A stretch of 25,850 bases of DNA from NCBI GenBank assembly GCA_024277955.1, contig JAJRUE010000013.1, positions 1 through 25,850 of the forward strand. The letters run 5' to 3'. Below the pieces are notes generated by a model, which saw only the letters and a list, made by a program, of their open reading frames with translations, searched no databases and was not told the DNA's origin. The position numbers were made by a program, and so were the translations under genes. This document shows, piece by piece, positions 7,956 to 14,735 of the stretch (its first letter is position 1; each line of letters begins with the position of its first letter). This DNA comes from Alphaproteobacteria bacterium (GTDB taxonomy: Bacteria; Pseudomonadota; Alphaproteobacteria; Rhodobacterales; Rhodobacteraceae).

Positions 7956-8233
7956 CCCCTGCCCGGCGGCCCCGCCGGGCAGCGCCCGACCGCCCCCACG
8001 GGCGGGCGCTTCGCTTCCGCCCGCGGCCGGGCACGGCCCTATGTTGTGGGGACGATGAGAACCGATCACGCGCGGGACGCTTTAGGGGCCACCCCTGCCC
8101 GGCGGCCCCGCCGGGCAGCGCCCGACCGCCCCAATGGGCGCGGCACTTCTCGCCCGCCCTCGGGCCGGGCGCTGCCCTGCGTTGCAGGGATGATGGAAGC
8201 CGATCACGCACGGCCCGCTTCGGGGGCTGCCCT
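7956..8233. repeat. Two tandem copies of a ~136-bp GC-rich intergenic repeat with hairpins
   Basis: The 404-bp gap between the aldo/keto reductase stop and the XRE gene stop holds no credible gene. Bases 7956-7996 recur exactly at 8092-8132 (41 bp), and the rest of each unit is recognisably related (for example CCGATCACGC at 8062 and 8200). Each copy contains the stem GCCCGGCGG/CCGCCGGGC; in copy two GGGCAGCGCCCG (8113-8124) can also pair with CGGGCGCTGCCC (8166-8177). A third, dispersed copy of the core occurs at 22326-22381. It lies between convergent genes, so it may also act in termination; it resembles a REP/BIME-type element. Confidence 0.7.
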
Positions 8234-8310
8234 CGTTTCAAGGCGCCACGTGAGAAGATCAAAAAGATTGCCGCCCTGGGCACGCCGCGTGTTGCCGGTA
8301 AGATAAAGCC

Positions 8311-9168
8311 CTAAACTTCGTCAAGCAATCGCTTGATAACACCCGGAAAATCCCTGTCCGAGACCTCGGATTCCCGCACCAGCCAGTCGAAGTGCCGCAC
8401 AAAGCCCTGCACCTTGGGGCTGTCGCGAAAGGCCAGGTAGTCGTGGCCCAGGTAAAGCACCGCCAGCTGCGGGCCGAACACCGTGATCGGCGCCGACCAG
8501 ACCCGGCGCGCGTCATAGAGAAACAGCCGCAGGCTGGGGAACAGCTGGTCGTTCAGCGCCAGGAACCGTTCCAGCTGTTCGCGGCGAATGCCGGCGGGCA
8601 GGCCTTCGTAATAGCCTTCGGCATGGGCAAAGGCGCGCATCTCGTGCAGCGGCATGGCGATTTCATAATCCGAGCGGTTGGCCCGCATCCAGTTCAGCCG
8701 GTCGCGGGTGGCGCCGATCGCCTGTTCGGCGCTGCGCCCCAGATGCGGCGTGTATTCCCAGGCCAGCATGTCGTGGGTTTTCAGCATGTCCGGCAGCGAG
8801 GCCGGCACATGGCGGATCTTGTAGCCGGACGCTTCCCGGTGCCAGTCGAAGATCTGTTCGTCGATCAGCGCGCGCGGCGCCTTGGTGACCGAAAGCGAGG
8901 CGGCCAGGATATCGGCGGTGCTTTCGGGCCGTTCGCTGAGCCCCAGCAGCCAGTCCGCCGACACCCCCAGCGCGCGGGCGCATTCGGCCACCAGCTGGGC
9001 GTTGGGCAATCGCGCGCCATCGTCGCGCAACAGCTGCGAAACCGTCGACCGGTCCACCCCGATCTGGCGGGCCAGCGCGCTTTGATTGCTGGCCCGGTCA
9101 TGCATCGCCGAGGCCAGCCGTTGGCGGAACAGGGCGGCGCGGTCGCGTTTGTCAATAGAATCCATCAT
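8311..9168 (-). CDS. XRE-family transcriptional regulator with a PAS-like/unknown C-terminal domain
   Basis: 285 residues. Residues about 12-75 form a Cro/CI-type helix-turn-helix: LFRQRLASAMHDR, then QSALARQIGVDRSTVSQLLR (recognition helix DRSTVSQLL), then LPNAQLVAECARALGVSADWLLG. A linker (ERPESTADILAASLSVTKAPR) leads to a ~190-residue domain with WHREASGYKIRHVPASLPDM and LERFLALNDQLFPSLRLFLYD, which I do not recognise as ligand-binding of a named class. Two ATGs, 9168 and 9165, are possible. No Shine-Dalgarno is seen, but an extended -10 places the message start almost at the ATG. It is divergent from the DUF2061/desaturase/EamA operon, a likely target along with itself. Confidence 0.85.
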   Translation of the reverse strand: MMDSIDKRDRAALFRQRLASAMHDRASNQSALARQIGVDRSTVSQLLRDDGARLPNAQLVAECARALGVSADWLLGLSERPESTADILAASLSVTKAPRALIDEQIFDWHREASGYKIRHVPASLPDMLKTHDMLAWEYTPHLGRSAEQAIGATRDRLNWMRANRSDYEIAMPLHEMRAFAHAEGYYEGLPAGIRREQLERFLALNDQLFPSLRLFLYDARRVWSAPITVFGPQLAVLYLGHDYLAFRDSPKVQGFVRHFDWLVRESEVSDRDFPGVIKRLLDEV

Positions 9169-9171
9169 TAG

Positions 9172-9204
9172 GTGACTATTATCACAGCCGCAGAAAAATG
9201 TGAA
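9172..9204 (-). promoter_or_regulatory. Promoter and possible operator of the XRE regulator gene
   Basis: On the minus strand TTCACA (9204-9199), a 15-bp spacer, then an extended -10 TG-T-GATAAT (9186-9178). The predicted start point is within a few bases of the ATG at 9168, so the mRNA would be nearly leaderless. Overlapping the -10 is the inverted repeat GTGA-N6-TCAC (9172-9185), a plausible autoregulatory operator. This is inferred from motifs only. Confidence 0.45.
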
Positions 9205-9277
9205 CCAAATCCAGAATTCCGCCGGGCCGAAAACCGGTTTAGCACCAACACACAGGCACTTGTTTTGGAAAAGGAAA

Positions 9278-9481
9278 ATGGAAACCAGACGACGCACCCT
9301 GTTGAAGGCGCTGATCTGGAACCTGATCGGTCTCGCCAGCATGAGCATCGTGGGCTACGCGCTGAGCGGATCGCTGCGCCTGGGCGGCGGCATCGCGGTG
9401 GCGAACACCTTGCTGGGGCTGGTCTGCTACCTGATCTACGAACGCATCTGGACCCGCATCCGCTGGGGCCGGCATGTCTGA
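9278..9481 (+). CDS. Small DUF2061-type membrane protein
   Basis: 67 residues with two hydrophobic segments (about 10-29 and 34-55): LLKALIWNLIGLASMSIVGY, then LRLGGGIAVANTLLGLVCYLIYERIW, followed by RIRWGRHV. The arrangement of N-terminal basic METRRRTLLKAL, GG and YERIWTRIRWG is that of DUF2061, small inner-membrane proteins without known function. ATG at 9278 is preceded by AAGGAAA. Its last 8 nt overlap the start of the desaturase gene, so the two are probably translationally coupled, and a joint role in membrane lipid handling is a reasonable inference. Confidence 0.85.
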   Translation: METRRRTLLKALIWNLIGLASMSIVGYALSGSLRLGGGIAVANTLLGLVCYLIYERIWTRIRWGRHV

Positions 9482-10439
9482 GCGCGCGCCCCTCGCGTCG
9501 CGCCGCGACGCGGCCCGAGCCGAATGGCCGACGCTGGCGCTGGTGGCGCTGTGCTACGCCGCCTGGGCGCTGGGCACGACCTGGGTGTCGGCGCTGTGGC
9601 TGCCGGCAGGTGTGGCGCTGACGACGCTGGCGATCGCACTGTTTTCATCGCTCCAGCACGAGGTGCTGCACGGTCACCCCTTGCCCAGCCGCCGCGCCAG
9701 CGAAGCGCTGGTGTTCCCGGCGCTGACGCTCTTTGTCCCCTACCTGCGGTTTCGCGACCAGCACCTGGCGCATCACCACGACGCGCGGCTGACCGATCCC
9801 TATGACGACCCGGAAAGCAACTATCTGGACCCGGCGGTCTGGGACCGGCTGGCGCGCCCGCTGCGCGCGGTTCTGGCCTTCAACAACACGCTTTTGGGCC
9901 GGCTGCTGATCGGTCCGCTGGTATCCGAGGTGACGTTCGTGCGCGGCGACTGGCGGGCGATCCGCGCCGGCGACCGGGCGGTTCTGGCCGGCTGGCTGTG
10001 GCATATCCCGGCGCTGGGGCTGATGGGCTGGTGGCTGGCCGCAGTGGCGGTCATGCCGGTCTGGGCCTATGTGCTGGCCGCCTACATGGGGTTTTCGGTC
10101 CTCAAGATCCGCACCTTTCTGGAACACCGCGCGGCCGAACGCGCCAGCGCCCGCACGGTGCTGATAGAAGACCGCGGCATCCTGGCTTTTCTGTTTCTGA
10201 ACAACAACCTGCACGTGGTTCATCACATGCACCCCAAGGCCGCCTGGTATGATCTGCCGGGGTTGCTGGCGCGCAACCGTGACCGCTTCCTCGAACGCAA
10301 CGGCGGTTACTACTACCGGTCCTACCGCGAAGTCTTTGCCCGCTACTTTCTGCGCGCCAAGGATCCGGTGGCGCATCCGCTCTGGCGCCGCGACCGGAGC
10401 CGTGGCACAACCGGGCGATGGAGGCCTGGATCCCGATAA
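9474..10439 (+). CDS. Membrane fatty acid desaturase/hydroxylase-type di-iron enzyme
   Basis: 321 residues. The three histidine boxes of membrane di-iron desaturases are present: HEVLHGH (about 62-68), HLAHHH (about 98-103) and HVVHHMH near residue 245 within LFLNNNLHVVHHMHPKAAWY. Four or so hydrophobic segments separate them, including WPTLALVALCYAAWALGTTW and WLAAVAVMPVWAYVLAAYMG. Such enzymes use O2 and a ferredoxin or cytochrome-type donor to desaturate or hydroxylate acyl chains (or carotenoids) in the membrane. The C-terminal 15-20 residues (Arg-rich) are encoded where the next gene already begins and look like run-on sequence. Overlaps: 8 bp with DUF2061 upstream and 22 bp with the EamA gene downstream, so a compact operon. 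Confidence 0.9.
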   Translation: MSERAPLASRRDAARAEWPTLALVALCYAAWALGTTWVSALWLPAGVALTTLAIALFSSLQHEVLHGHPLPSRRASEALVFPALTLFVPYLRFRDQHLAHHHDARLTDPYDDPESNYLDPAVWDRLARPLRAVLAFNNTLLGRLLIGPLVSEVTFVRGDWRAIRAGDRAVLAGWLWHIPALGLMGWWLAAVAVMPVWAYVLAAYMGFSVLKIRTFLEHRAAERASARTVLIEDRGILAFLFLNNNLHVVHHMHPKAAWYDLPGLLARNRDRFLERNGGYYYRSYREVFARYFLRAKDPVAHPLWRRDRSRGTTGRWRPGSR

Positions 10440-11323
10440 CGCTGGCCGCGGCCACGGCGCAGACCCTGCGTTTCATGCTGCAAAAGCACCTGAAGTCCAC
10501 CCGGCTGTCCACCGCCGGGGCGACGTTTTCGCGCTTTGTCTATTCGGCGCCGCTGGTGGCGGTTCTGATCGGGGTCTACGCCCTGGCCAGCGGCCAGGCG
10601 CTGCCCCGCCCGCCGGGGGTTTTCTGGGTCTATGCGCTGGGCGGCGGGCTGTCGCAGATCCTGGCGACGCTCTGCGTGGTGGCGCTGTTCGGCGAACGCA
10701 ATTTCGCGGTGGGCATAACGCTGAAGAAAACCGAGGTGCTGCAGGCGGCGCTGATCGGTTTCGTGGTGCTGGGCGAAGGCGTCAGCCCGGGCGCGGTGGC
10801 GGCGATCCTGACGGGCTTTGTCGCGGTGCTGCTGCTGTCGCGCGCGCCGGTGGTGGCGCCGGGCGCGCCGGGCGCGCGGCTGTTCAACCGGGCGATGGGT
10901 CTGGGGCTGGCCTCGGGGGTGCTGTTCGCCTTTTCGGCGGTCGGTTACCGGGGCGCGTCGCTGTCGCTGGGGGGCGGTGACGTGGTGCTGCGCGCCGGTC
11001 TGACGCTGGCGATCGTCACCGCCAGTCAGACGCTGGCGATGGGGGCGTGGCTGGCGTGGCGCGACCGGGCGCAGCTGCGCGCGGTGATCGCCGCCTGGCG
11101 GGTGGCCGGGCTGGTGGGCGTCACCTCGATGATCGGCAGTTTCTGCTGGTTTCTGGCCTTTACCTTGCAGATGGTAGCCTATGTCAAGGCGCTGGGGCAG
11201 GTGGAACTGGTGCTGAGCGTCGCGGCTTCGGTTCTGTTTTTCCGCGAACGCATCAGCGCGCGCGAACTGGCCGGGATCGCGCTGCTGCTGGTGTCGATCC
11301 TGGCGCTGGTGCTGGTGGTCTGA
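10418..11323 (+). CDS. EamA/DMT-superfamily membrane transporter
   Basis: 301 residues with about ten hydrophobic segments forming two EamA repeats, an inner-membrane drug/metabolite exporter family. Markers are LRFMLQKHLKSTRLSTAGATFSR-type TM1-2, GITLKKTEVLQAALIGFVVLGE at the end of repeat one, and the matching AYVKALGQVELVLSVAASVLFF with RERISARELAGIALLLVSIL at the end of repeat two. The substrate is unknown. ATG at 10418 lies 22 bp inside the desaturase gene, giving tight coupling as the last gene of the DUF2061-desaturase-EamA operon. A palindrome stack follows 44 bp after the stop. Confidence 0.88.
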   Translation: MEAWIPITLAAATAQTLRFMLQKHLKSTRLSTAGATFSRFVYSAPLVAVLIGVYALASGQALPRPPGVFWVYALGGGLSQILATLCVVALFGERNFAVGITLKKTEVLQAALIGFVVLGEGVSPGAVAAILTGFVAVLLLSRAPVVAPGAPGARLFNRAMGLGLASGVLFAFSAVGYRGASLSLGGGDVVLRAGLTLAIVTASQTLAMGAWLAWRDRAQLRAVIAAWRVAGLVGVTSMIGSFCWFLAFTLQMVAYVKALGQVELVLSVAASVLFFRERISARELAGIALLLVSILALVLVV

Positions 11324-11366
11324 ACGCCGGGGCAGGGTTCTGCCGCCGGCCAAAAGGTGCGACGGC

Positions 11367-11429
11367 GCAAGGTTTTTGCAAAAACCTTGCAAGGCGCTTG
11401 CAAGCGCCTTGCCCGGCGGTGCCGCCGGG
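11367..11429. terminator. Stack of three palindromes between convergent genes (bidirectional terminator or repeat element)
   Basis: Two perfect 24-bp palindromes share their GC ends. The first, 11367-11390, has left arm GCAAGGTTTTTG and its exact complement. The second, 11389-11412, has left arm GCAAGGCGCTTG and its exact complement. A third hairpin, CCCGGCGG/CCGCCGGG, occupies 11412-11429. It sits between the EamA stop (11323) and the Nudix stop (11507). The remaining sequence of this 183-bp gap is GC-rich with no gene seen. Confidence 0.65.
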
Positions 11430-11506
11430 TGGGATGGCCACACAAGGTTGGATTGGCTGGCGGGGGGCTCGCCCGCCGCCGGGGGCAGCCCAGGTCAGCC
11501 CAGGGG

Positions 11507-12190
11507 CTATGCGCCGCCAAGCCGTTCGAACAGGCTTTCTTCGTCGGAATTGTTGAAAAACGGCACCGATTCGGGTGGCGCAAGGTCGGGCAGGCGGGCG
11601 GTGACCTCGGCCAGGACCACTTCGGTGATGAAGGGCAGGTTGAAGCTGCGCGCATCCGCAAGCGGCACCCATTGCAGGTTCGAAAGCTCGTCGGAGGCGG
11701 CCGAGAAATCGTCCGGATCGCCGCAGATCGCCGCGGCATCGGCCAGGAAGAACCGCGCGTCGAACCGGCGCGGGCGGCCCGGCGGGGTGATCGCGCGAAA
11801 CACGAAGCGCAGCGCGTCCGCCGCGGGCCGGTGGCCGGTGGCGGCGAAGCTGCGCCAATCCTCGGGCACCGGGCCGGGCCAGGCGCCGGGCGCGCCCAGG
11901 ACCAGCCCGGCCTCTTCCCAAAGTTCGCGGATCGCGGCGGCGGCCAGCGCCCGGGGCGCCGCCCCGCCCGGCGCCGGGGCCGCGCCCAGCCGGTCGGCGC
12001 AAAGCCGCGCCAGCGGCCGGGCCAGCGGCACCTGACCATCGCCGGCATCCACCGCGCCACCTGGAAAGACGAACTTGTCGGGCATGAAGGCGGCGCGCGC
12101 CCCGCGCTGGCCCATCAGCACGCGGGGGTTGTCCCGCGGGTCGCGCAGCAGGATGATCGTCGCCGCATCGCGTATCGGTGTCTGGTTCAC
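11507..12190 (-). CDS. Nudix hydrolase with a long insertion in the Nudix box (NUDT19-like)
   Basis: 227 residues counted from a GTG start at 12190, which has GGGAA about 6 nt upstream. Strand TIILLRDPRDNPRVLMGQRG and FVFPGGAVDAGD (41-52) lead to the catalytic helix IRELWEEAGLVLG (87-99) with the R88-E89...E92-E93-x-G95 metal-binding residues. The glycine and REXXEE halves are separated by an Ala/Pro-rich insertion of about 30 residues, as in the NUDT19/RP2-type branch, rather than the standard GX5EX7 spacing. The rest (FRAITPPGRPRRFDARFFLA, ELSNLQWVPL) fits the fold. It would cleave a nucleoside diphosphate-X or CoA-type substrate, unknown here. It follows the DUF983 gene by 27 bp, a likely operon. 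Confidence 0.88.
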   Translation of the reverse strand: MNQTPIRDAATIILLRDPRDNPRVLMGQRGARAAFMPDKFVFPGGAVDAGDGQVPLARPLARLCADRLGAAPAPGGAAPRALAAAAIRELWEEAGLVLGAPGAWPGPVPEDWRSFAATGHRPAADALRFVFRAITPPGRPRRFDARFFLADAAAICGDPDDFSAASDELSNLQWVPLADARSFNLPFITEVVLAEVTARLPDLAPPESVPFFNNSDEESLFERLGGA

Positions 12191-12217
12191 GTCGCGTTCC
12201 CTTTCGCCGCCGGGGCG

Positions 12218-12619
12218 TCAGTGGAACGCCTCGGCCTCGTCGCCAAAGCCGTGCATCCGTTTGGCCCACTGGATGCCGACGATCATGCCTTTCAGCCTGG
12301 GTAACAGATAAAGCGCCAGCGTCACGCAGCCAATGGCGAAAATCGTCGCCAGCACCAGCGGATCGGCGCGGAACTTGATGAAGGCCCACAGGATCGTCGG
12401 CGCCATCAGGTGACCGACGATCAGGATGGTCAGATAGGCCGGGCCATCGTCGGCGCGGTGGTGATACAGGTCTTCGCCGCACCCCGGGCATTCGTCGCGC
12501 ACCTTCAGGTATCCCTTGAGCAACGGCCCCGAGCCGCAATTCGGGCAGCGCCGACGCCAGCCGCGCCACATCGACCTGCGCAGGTCGCGTTCGTTGGTGT
12601 CGAGTATTTCGTCTTGCAT
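12218..12619 (-). CDS. DUF983 family membrane protein with a zinc-ribbon-like N-terminus
   Basis: 133 residues. N-terminal WRGWRRRCPNCGSGPLLKGYLKV (C25, C28) and DECPGCGEDLYHHRADDGPAY (C44, C47) form a CxxC...CxxC zinc-ribbon-like unit. Two hydrophobic segments follow (about 61-80 and 88-107), then a short tail GIQWAKRMHGFGDEAEAFH. This is the standard DUF983 arrangement; function is unknown, but the family is common in alphaproteobacteria beside housekeeping genes. ATG at 12619 has GGGAAA upstream. It is first gene of the pair with the Nudix hydrolase. Confidence 0.92.
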   Translation of the reverse strand: MQDEILDTNERDLRRSMWRGWRRRCPNCGSGPLLKGYLKVRDECPGCGEDLYHHRADDGPAYLTILIVGHLMAPTILWAFIKFRADPLVLATIFAIGCVTLALYLLPRLKGMIVGIQWAKRMHGFGDEAEAFH

Positions 12620-13008
12620 TGGCTTTCCCGGCTACATCTTGGGTCAATCTATGCGCCCGGCCCCTGGCGAAAAAGGGCACGCTTTGTCCTTGCGTCCCCA
12701 TGTCGCAAAGGGGGCGGGGCCGGGAAACCAGGGCGTGTTGCATCGGACCGGTTACAATCTTGCCCCTAACGCAGGGCATGCGCTCGCCCGGGTGGGGGCG
12801 CATGCACCCGCCAGGGGGTGGGCGGGCGCATGCCGGGGCCGCTGCGCGCCCGGGCAGAGCGCGCGCCGGGACCGGACCGCAAAACGGGGCGGGGCCGGGC
12901 CTCCGGGAAAAAATCACCCCGCGGCGACGGAAAATGCGCCCCGGCGCGTTTCAACTGCAGACGACGCGAAATCGGTCGCGTCGCCAAGCAAGTTGGTAAG
13001 GAGTGGAG
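12620..13008. other. 389-bp intergenic region between the divergent DUF983 and EF-hand genes
   Basis: No convincing gene is seen; the open frames here are Arg/Gly/Pro-rich shadows. The middle (about 12780-12900) is extremely GC-rich with GGGCGCATGC repeated at about 12797 and 12823. An isolated TACAAT (12753-12758) could be a plus-strand -10 but has no good -35. The last 50 bp hold an inverted repeat and the ribosome-binding site of the EF-hand gene. Confidence 0.5.
12962..12983 (+). promoter_or_regulatory. Inverted repeat in front of the EF-hand gene (operator or 5' UTR hairpin)
   Basis: CGACGCGA (12962-12969), six bases, TCGCGTCG (12976-12983): a perfect 8-bp inverted repeat 25 bp before the ATG and 14 bp before the AAGGAG ribosome site. 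Its position fits either a repressor operator or an mRNA hairpin controlling translation. No proof of either. Confidence 0.45.
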
Positions 13009-13560
13009 ATGTTCAAAACAGACTGGACAGTGCGGATCGCCGCCGGAGGTTTCGCGATTGCGGTGCTGTTGCCCGCGGTGGCGATGGCGCAAGGGCCGGG
13101 CGGGCCCGGCAAGCGCGGCGCTTTCGGCGACCGGCCCTCGTTCGAAACGCTGGATGCCGATGGCGACGGCCAGATCACCGTGGCCGAATTCAAGGCGCTT
13201 GCGCAGGCGCGCTTTGACGCGCTCGACACCGATGGCAACGGCGTGATCAGCGAAGAGGAAATGATCGCCCGAGCGGCGGAAAAGGCGGCCGAAAAGGCGG
13301 CGCGGCGCTTTGCCCGCCTGCTTGAGTGGCGCGATGCCGACGGCGATGGCGCGCTCAGCGCGGTGGAACTGGCCGACGGGCGCGGTGAAAAGCTGTTCGC
13401 GCGCGCCGACCGCAACCGCGACGGGGTGATCAGCGCCGAGGAATACGCCGCGGCCATGGAAAAGGCCGCACAGCGCGGCAACCACGGGCGCCGCGGAGAT
13501 GGCCGCGGTGGGCCGCGCGGGCACGGGCCCGCCGGTGACGGCGACCGTCAGGGCGGCTGA
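13009..13560 (+). CDS. Periplasmic EF-hand calcium-binding protein
   Basis: 183 residues. A signal peptide is evident (FKTDWTVRIAAGGFAIAVLL, cleavage after AMA near residue 27). Four EF-hand loops follow: DADGDGQITVAE (49-60), DTDGNGVISEEE (73-84), DADGDGALSAVE (109-120) and DRNRDGVISAEE (134-145), all with the acidic positions 1, 3, 5 and 12 largely intact. The C-terminus is Gly/Arg/Asp-rich and probably disordered. It should bind Ca2+ in the periplasm, possibly as a metal or envelope sensor. ATG at 13009 is chosen over GTG at 13003 because AAGGAG (12998-13003) would overlap the GTG. The ECF sigma operon starts 142 bp downstream on the same strand, suggesting a shared extracytoplasmic role. 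Confidence 0.9.
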   Translation: MFKTDWTVRIAAGGFAIAVLLPAVAMAQGPGGPGKRGAFGDRPSFETLDADGDGQITVAEFKALAQARFDALDTDGNGVISEEEMIARAAEKAAEKAARRFARLLEWRDADGDGALSAVELADGRGEKLFARADRNRDGVISAEEYAAAMEKAAQRGNHGRRGDGRGGPRGHGPAGDGDRQGG

Positions 13561-13702
13561 GGTGGGTCTGTTCGGGCGGGCGGCGGGGCCACACAGTCCC
13601 CCCTGCGGGCCGCGCGCGCGCCCGGTCAGCTTCGCACGCGGCAGCAATGCCGGAGCGAGACGAATTGAACGAGAGGGCAATACAGGATAGGCCGTTCGCG
13701 TG

Positions 13703-14290
13703 ATGACCATGCCGTTTGATGCCCTCGCCTCGGTTCCCGACGAAGCGTTGCTGGTCGCGTTCGCCAACGGCGACCGCGGCGCGGCGCGGGTGCTGACAGA
13801 GCGGCTCGCGCCGCGGGTGTTCGGGTTTGCGATGCGGCTTCTGGCCAACCGGGCCGAGGCCGAAGACGTGGTGCAGGAAGCGATGTTGCGGCTGTGGAAA
13901 GTGGCGCCGGACTGGCGCCAGGGCGAAGCCAGGATCACCACCTGGCTGTATCGGGTGGTGTCGAACCTGTGCACCGACCGGCTGCGGGGCCGGCGCGGCG
14001 TCGGGCTGGACGCGATCGACGAGCCGGAAGACCCCGCGCCCTCGGCGCTTGCGGCCATGGCCGAGGCGCAACGGCGCGAGGCGCTCGAAGCGGCGCTTGC
14101 GCAGTTGCCGGACCGCCAGCGCCAGGCGGTGGTGCTGCGCCACGTGGAAGGGCTTTCGAACCCCGAGATCGCGACGATCATCGGGGTCAGTGTCGAGGCG
14201 GTGGAAAGCCTGACGGCACGGGGAAAACGGGCGTTGGCCGGGCTTTTGGCCAGCCGCCGCGAAGAACTGGGATACGAAGACGATGACTGA
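13703..14290 (+). CDS. ECF-type RNA polymerase sigma factor
   Basis: 195 residues. Region 2 is LAPRVFGFAMRLLANRAEAE with DVVQEAMLRLWKVAPDW, followed by ITTWLYRVVSNLCTDRLRGR (region 2.4, promoter -10 recognition). After a short linker (DEPEDPAPSALAAMAEAQRR) region 4 is LEAALAQLPDRQRQAVVLRH and GLSNPEIATIIGVSVEAVES with a helix-turn-helix for -35 recognition. It has the two-domain ECF layout without extra C-terminal domains. Possible starts are GTG 13700, ATG 13703 and ATG 13709; AGGATAGG lies upstream. The last 8 bp overlap the next gene, a probable membrane anti-sigma factor, which implies stoichiometric coupled production. Target promoters are unknown; autoregulation is common in such groups but no convincing site was found. 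Confidence 0.93.
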   Translation: MTMPFDALASVPDEALLVAFANGDRGAARVLTERLAPRVFGFAMRLLANRAEAEDVVQEAMLRLWKVAPDWRQGEARITTWLYRVVSNLCTDRLRGRRGVGLDAIDEPEDPAPSALAAMAEAQRREALEAALAQLPDRQRQAVVLRHVEGLSNPEIATIIGVSVEAVESLTARGKRALAGLLASRREELGYEDDD

Positions 14291-14732
14291 TCGAAAAGAC
14301 CGGGCGGAGATGTCCGATGAACGAATCGAGGCGCTGCTGGCGCAGATGGCGGATGATGCGCCGACGCCTTCGGTGGCGTTGATGGAACGTATCGTCGCCG
14401 ATGCGCAGGACGTGGCCCAGGCGCGCGAGGCGCAGACGCGCGACCGGCAAGGCGCGCGCCAGGCCGGGGCCGGGCGCTCCGGGGTCGGGCAGGCTGGGGC
14501 TGGGCGCGCGGGTTTGGCGGGCTGGCTGGCCAACCTGCTGGCGCCGATCGGCGGCTGGCCGGCGGTGGCCGGTCTGGCGACCGCGACCGTCGCGGGGGTC
14601 TGGATCGGCTATGCCTCGGGCGATGGGCTGACCGGCCTGACCGGGCTGAACGGCGATGCGATTTCCGCCAGCGGCGGCGCCGAGCTGGGCGAATTCATGC
14701 TGAGTTACGACGATCTTCTCGGGGAAGGATAG
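14283..14732 (+). CDS. Small single-pass membrane protein, probable anti-sigma factor
   Basis: 149 residues, no recognised named domain. The N-terminus (MSDERIEALLAQMADDAPTP, then VALMERIVADAQDVA) is a short helical cytoplasmic segment of the type that binds sigma in minimal anti-sigma factors. A low-complexity Gly/Ala/Arg stretch (about 50-75) leads to one hydrophobic segment around WPAVAGLATATVAGVWIGYA (about 91-110). The rest is a short, acidic, probably periplasmic tail ending FMLSYDDLLGEG. Overlap by 8 bp with the ECF sigma gene and the following CnrX-like sensor gene argue for a CnrY-like role. This is inference from context; sequence similarity to known anti-sigmas is weak. Confidence 0.65.
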   Translation: MTDRKDRAEMSDERIEALLAQMADDAPTPSVALMERIVADAQDVAQAREAQTRDRQGARQAGAGRSGVGQAGAGRAGLAGWLANLLAPIGGWPAVAGLATATVAGVWIGYASGDGLTGLTGLNGDAISASGGAELGEFMLSYDDLLGEG

Positions 14733-14735
14733 ACC

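Noticed and set aside
12917..12955. ECF-type promoter (GGAAA ... CGTT) ahead of the EF-hand gene
   Set aside because: The spacer is shorter than the usual 16-17 bp for a GGAAC/GTT promoter and the -35 does not match well.
12620..12999. Small open frames in the GC-rich gap before the EF-hand gene
   Set aside because: They are Arg/Gly/Pro-rich, lack ribosome sites and extend into neighbouring genes in the wrong frame.
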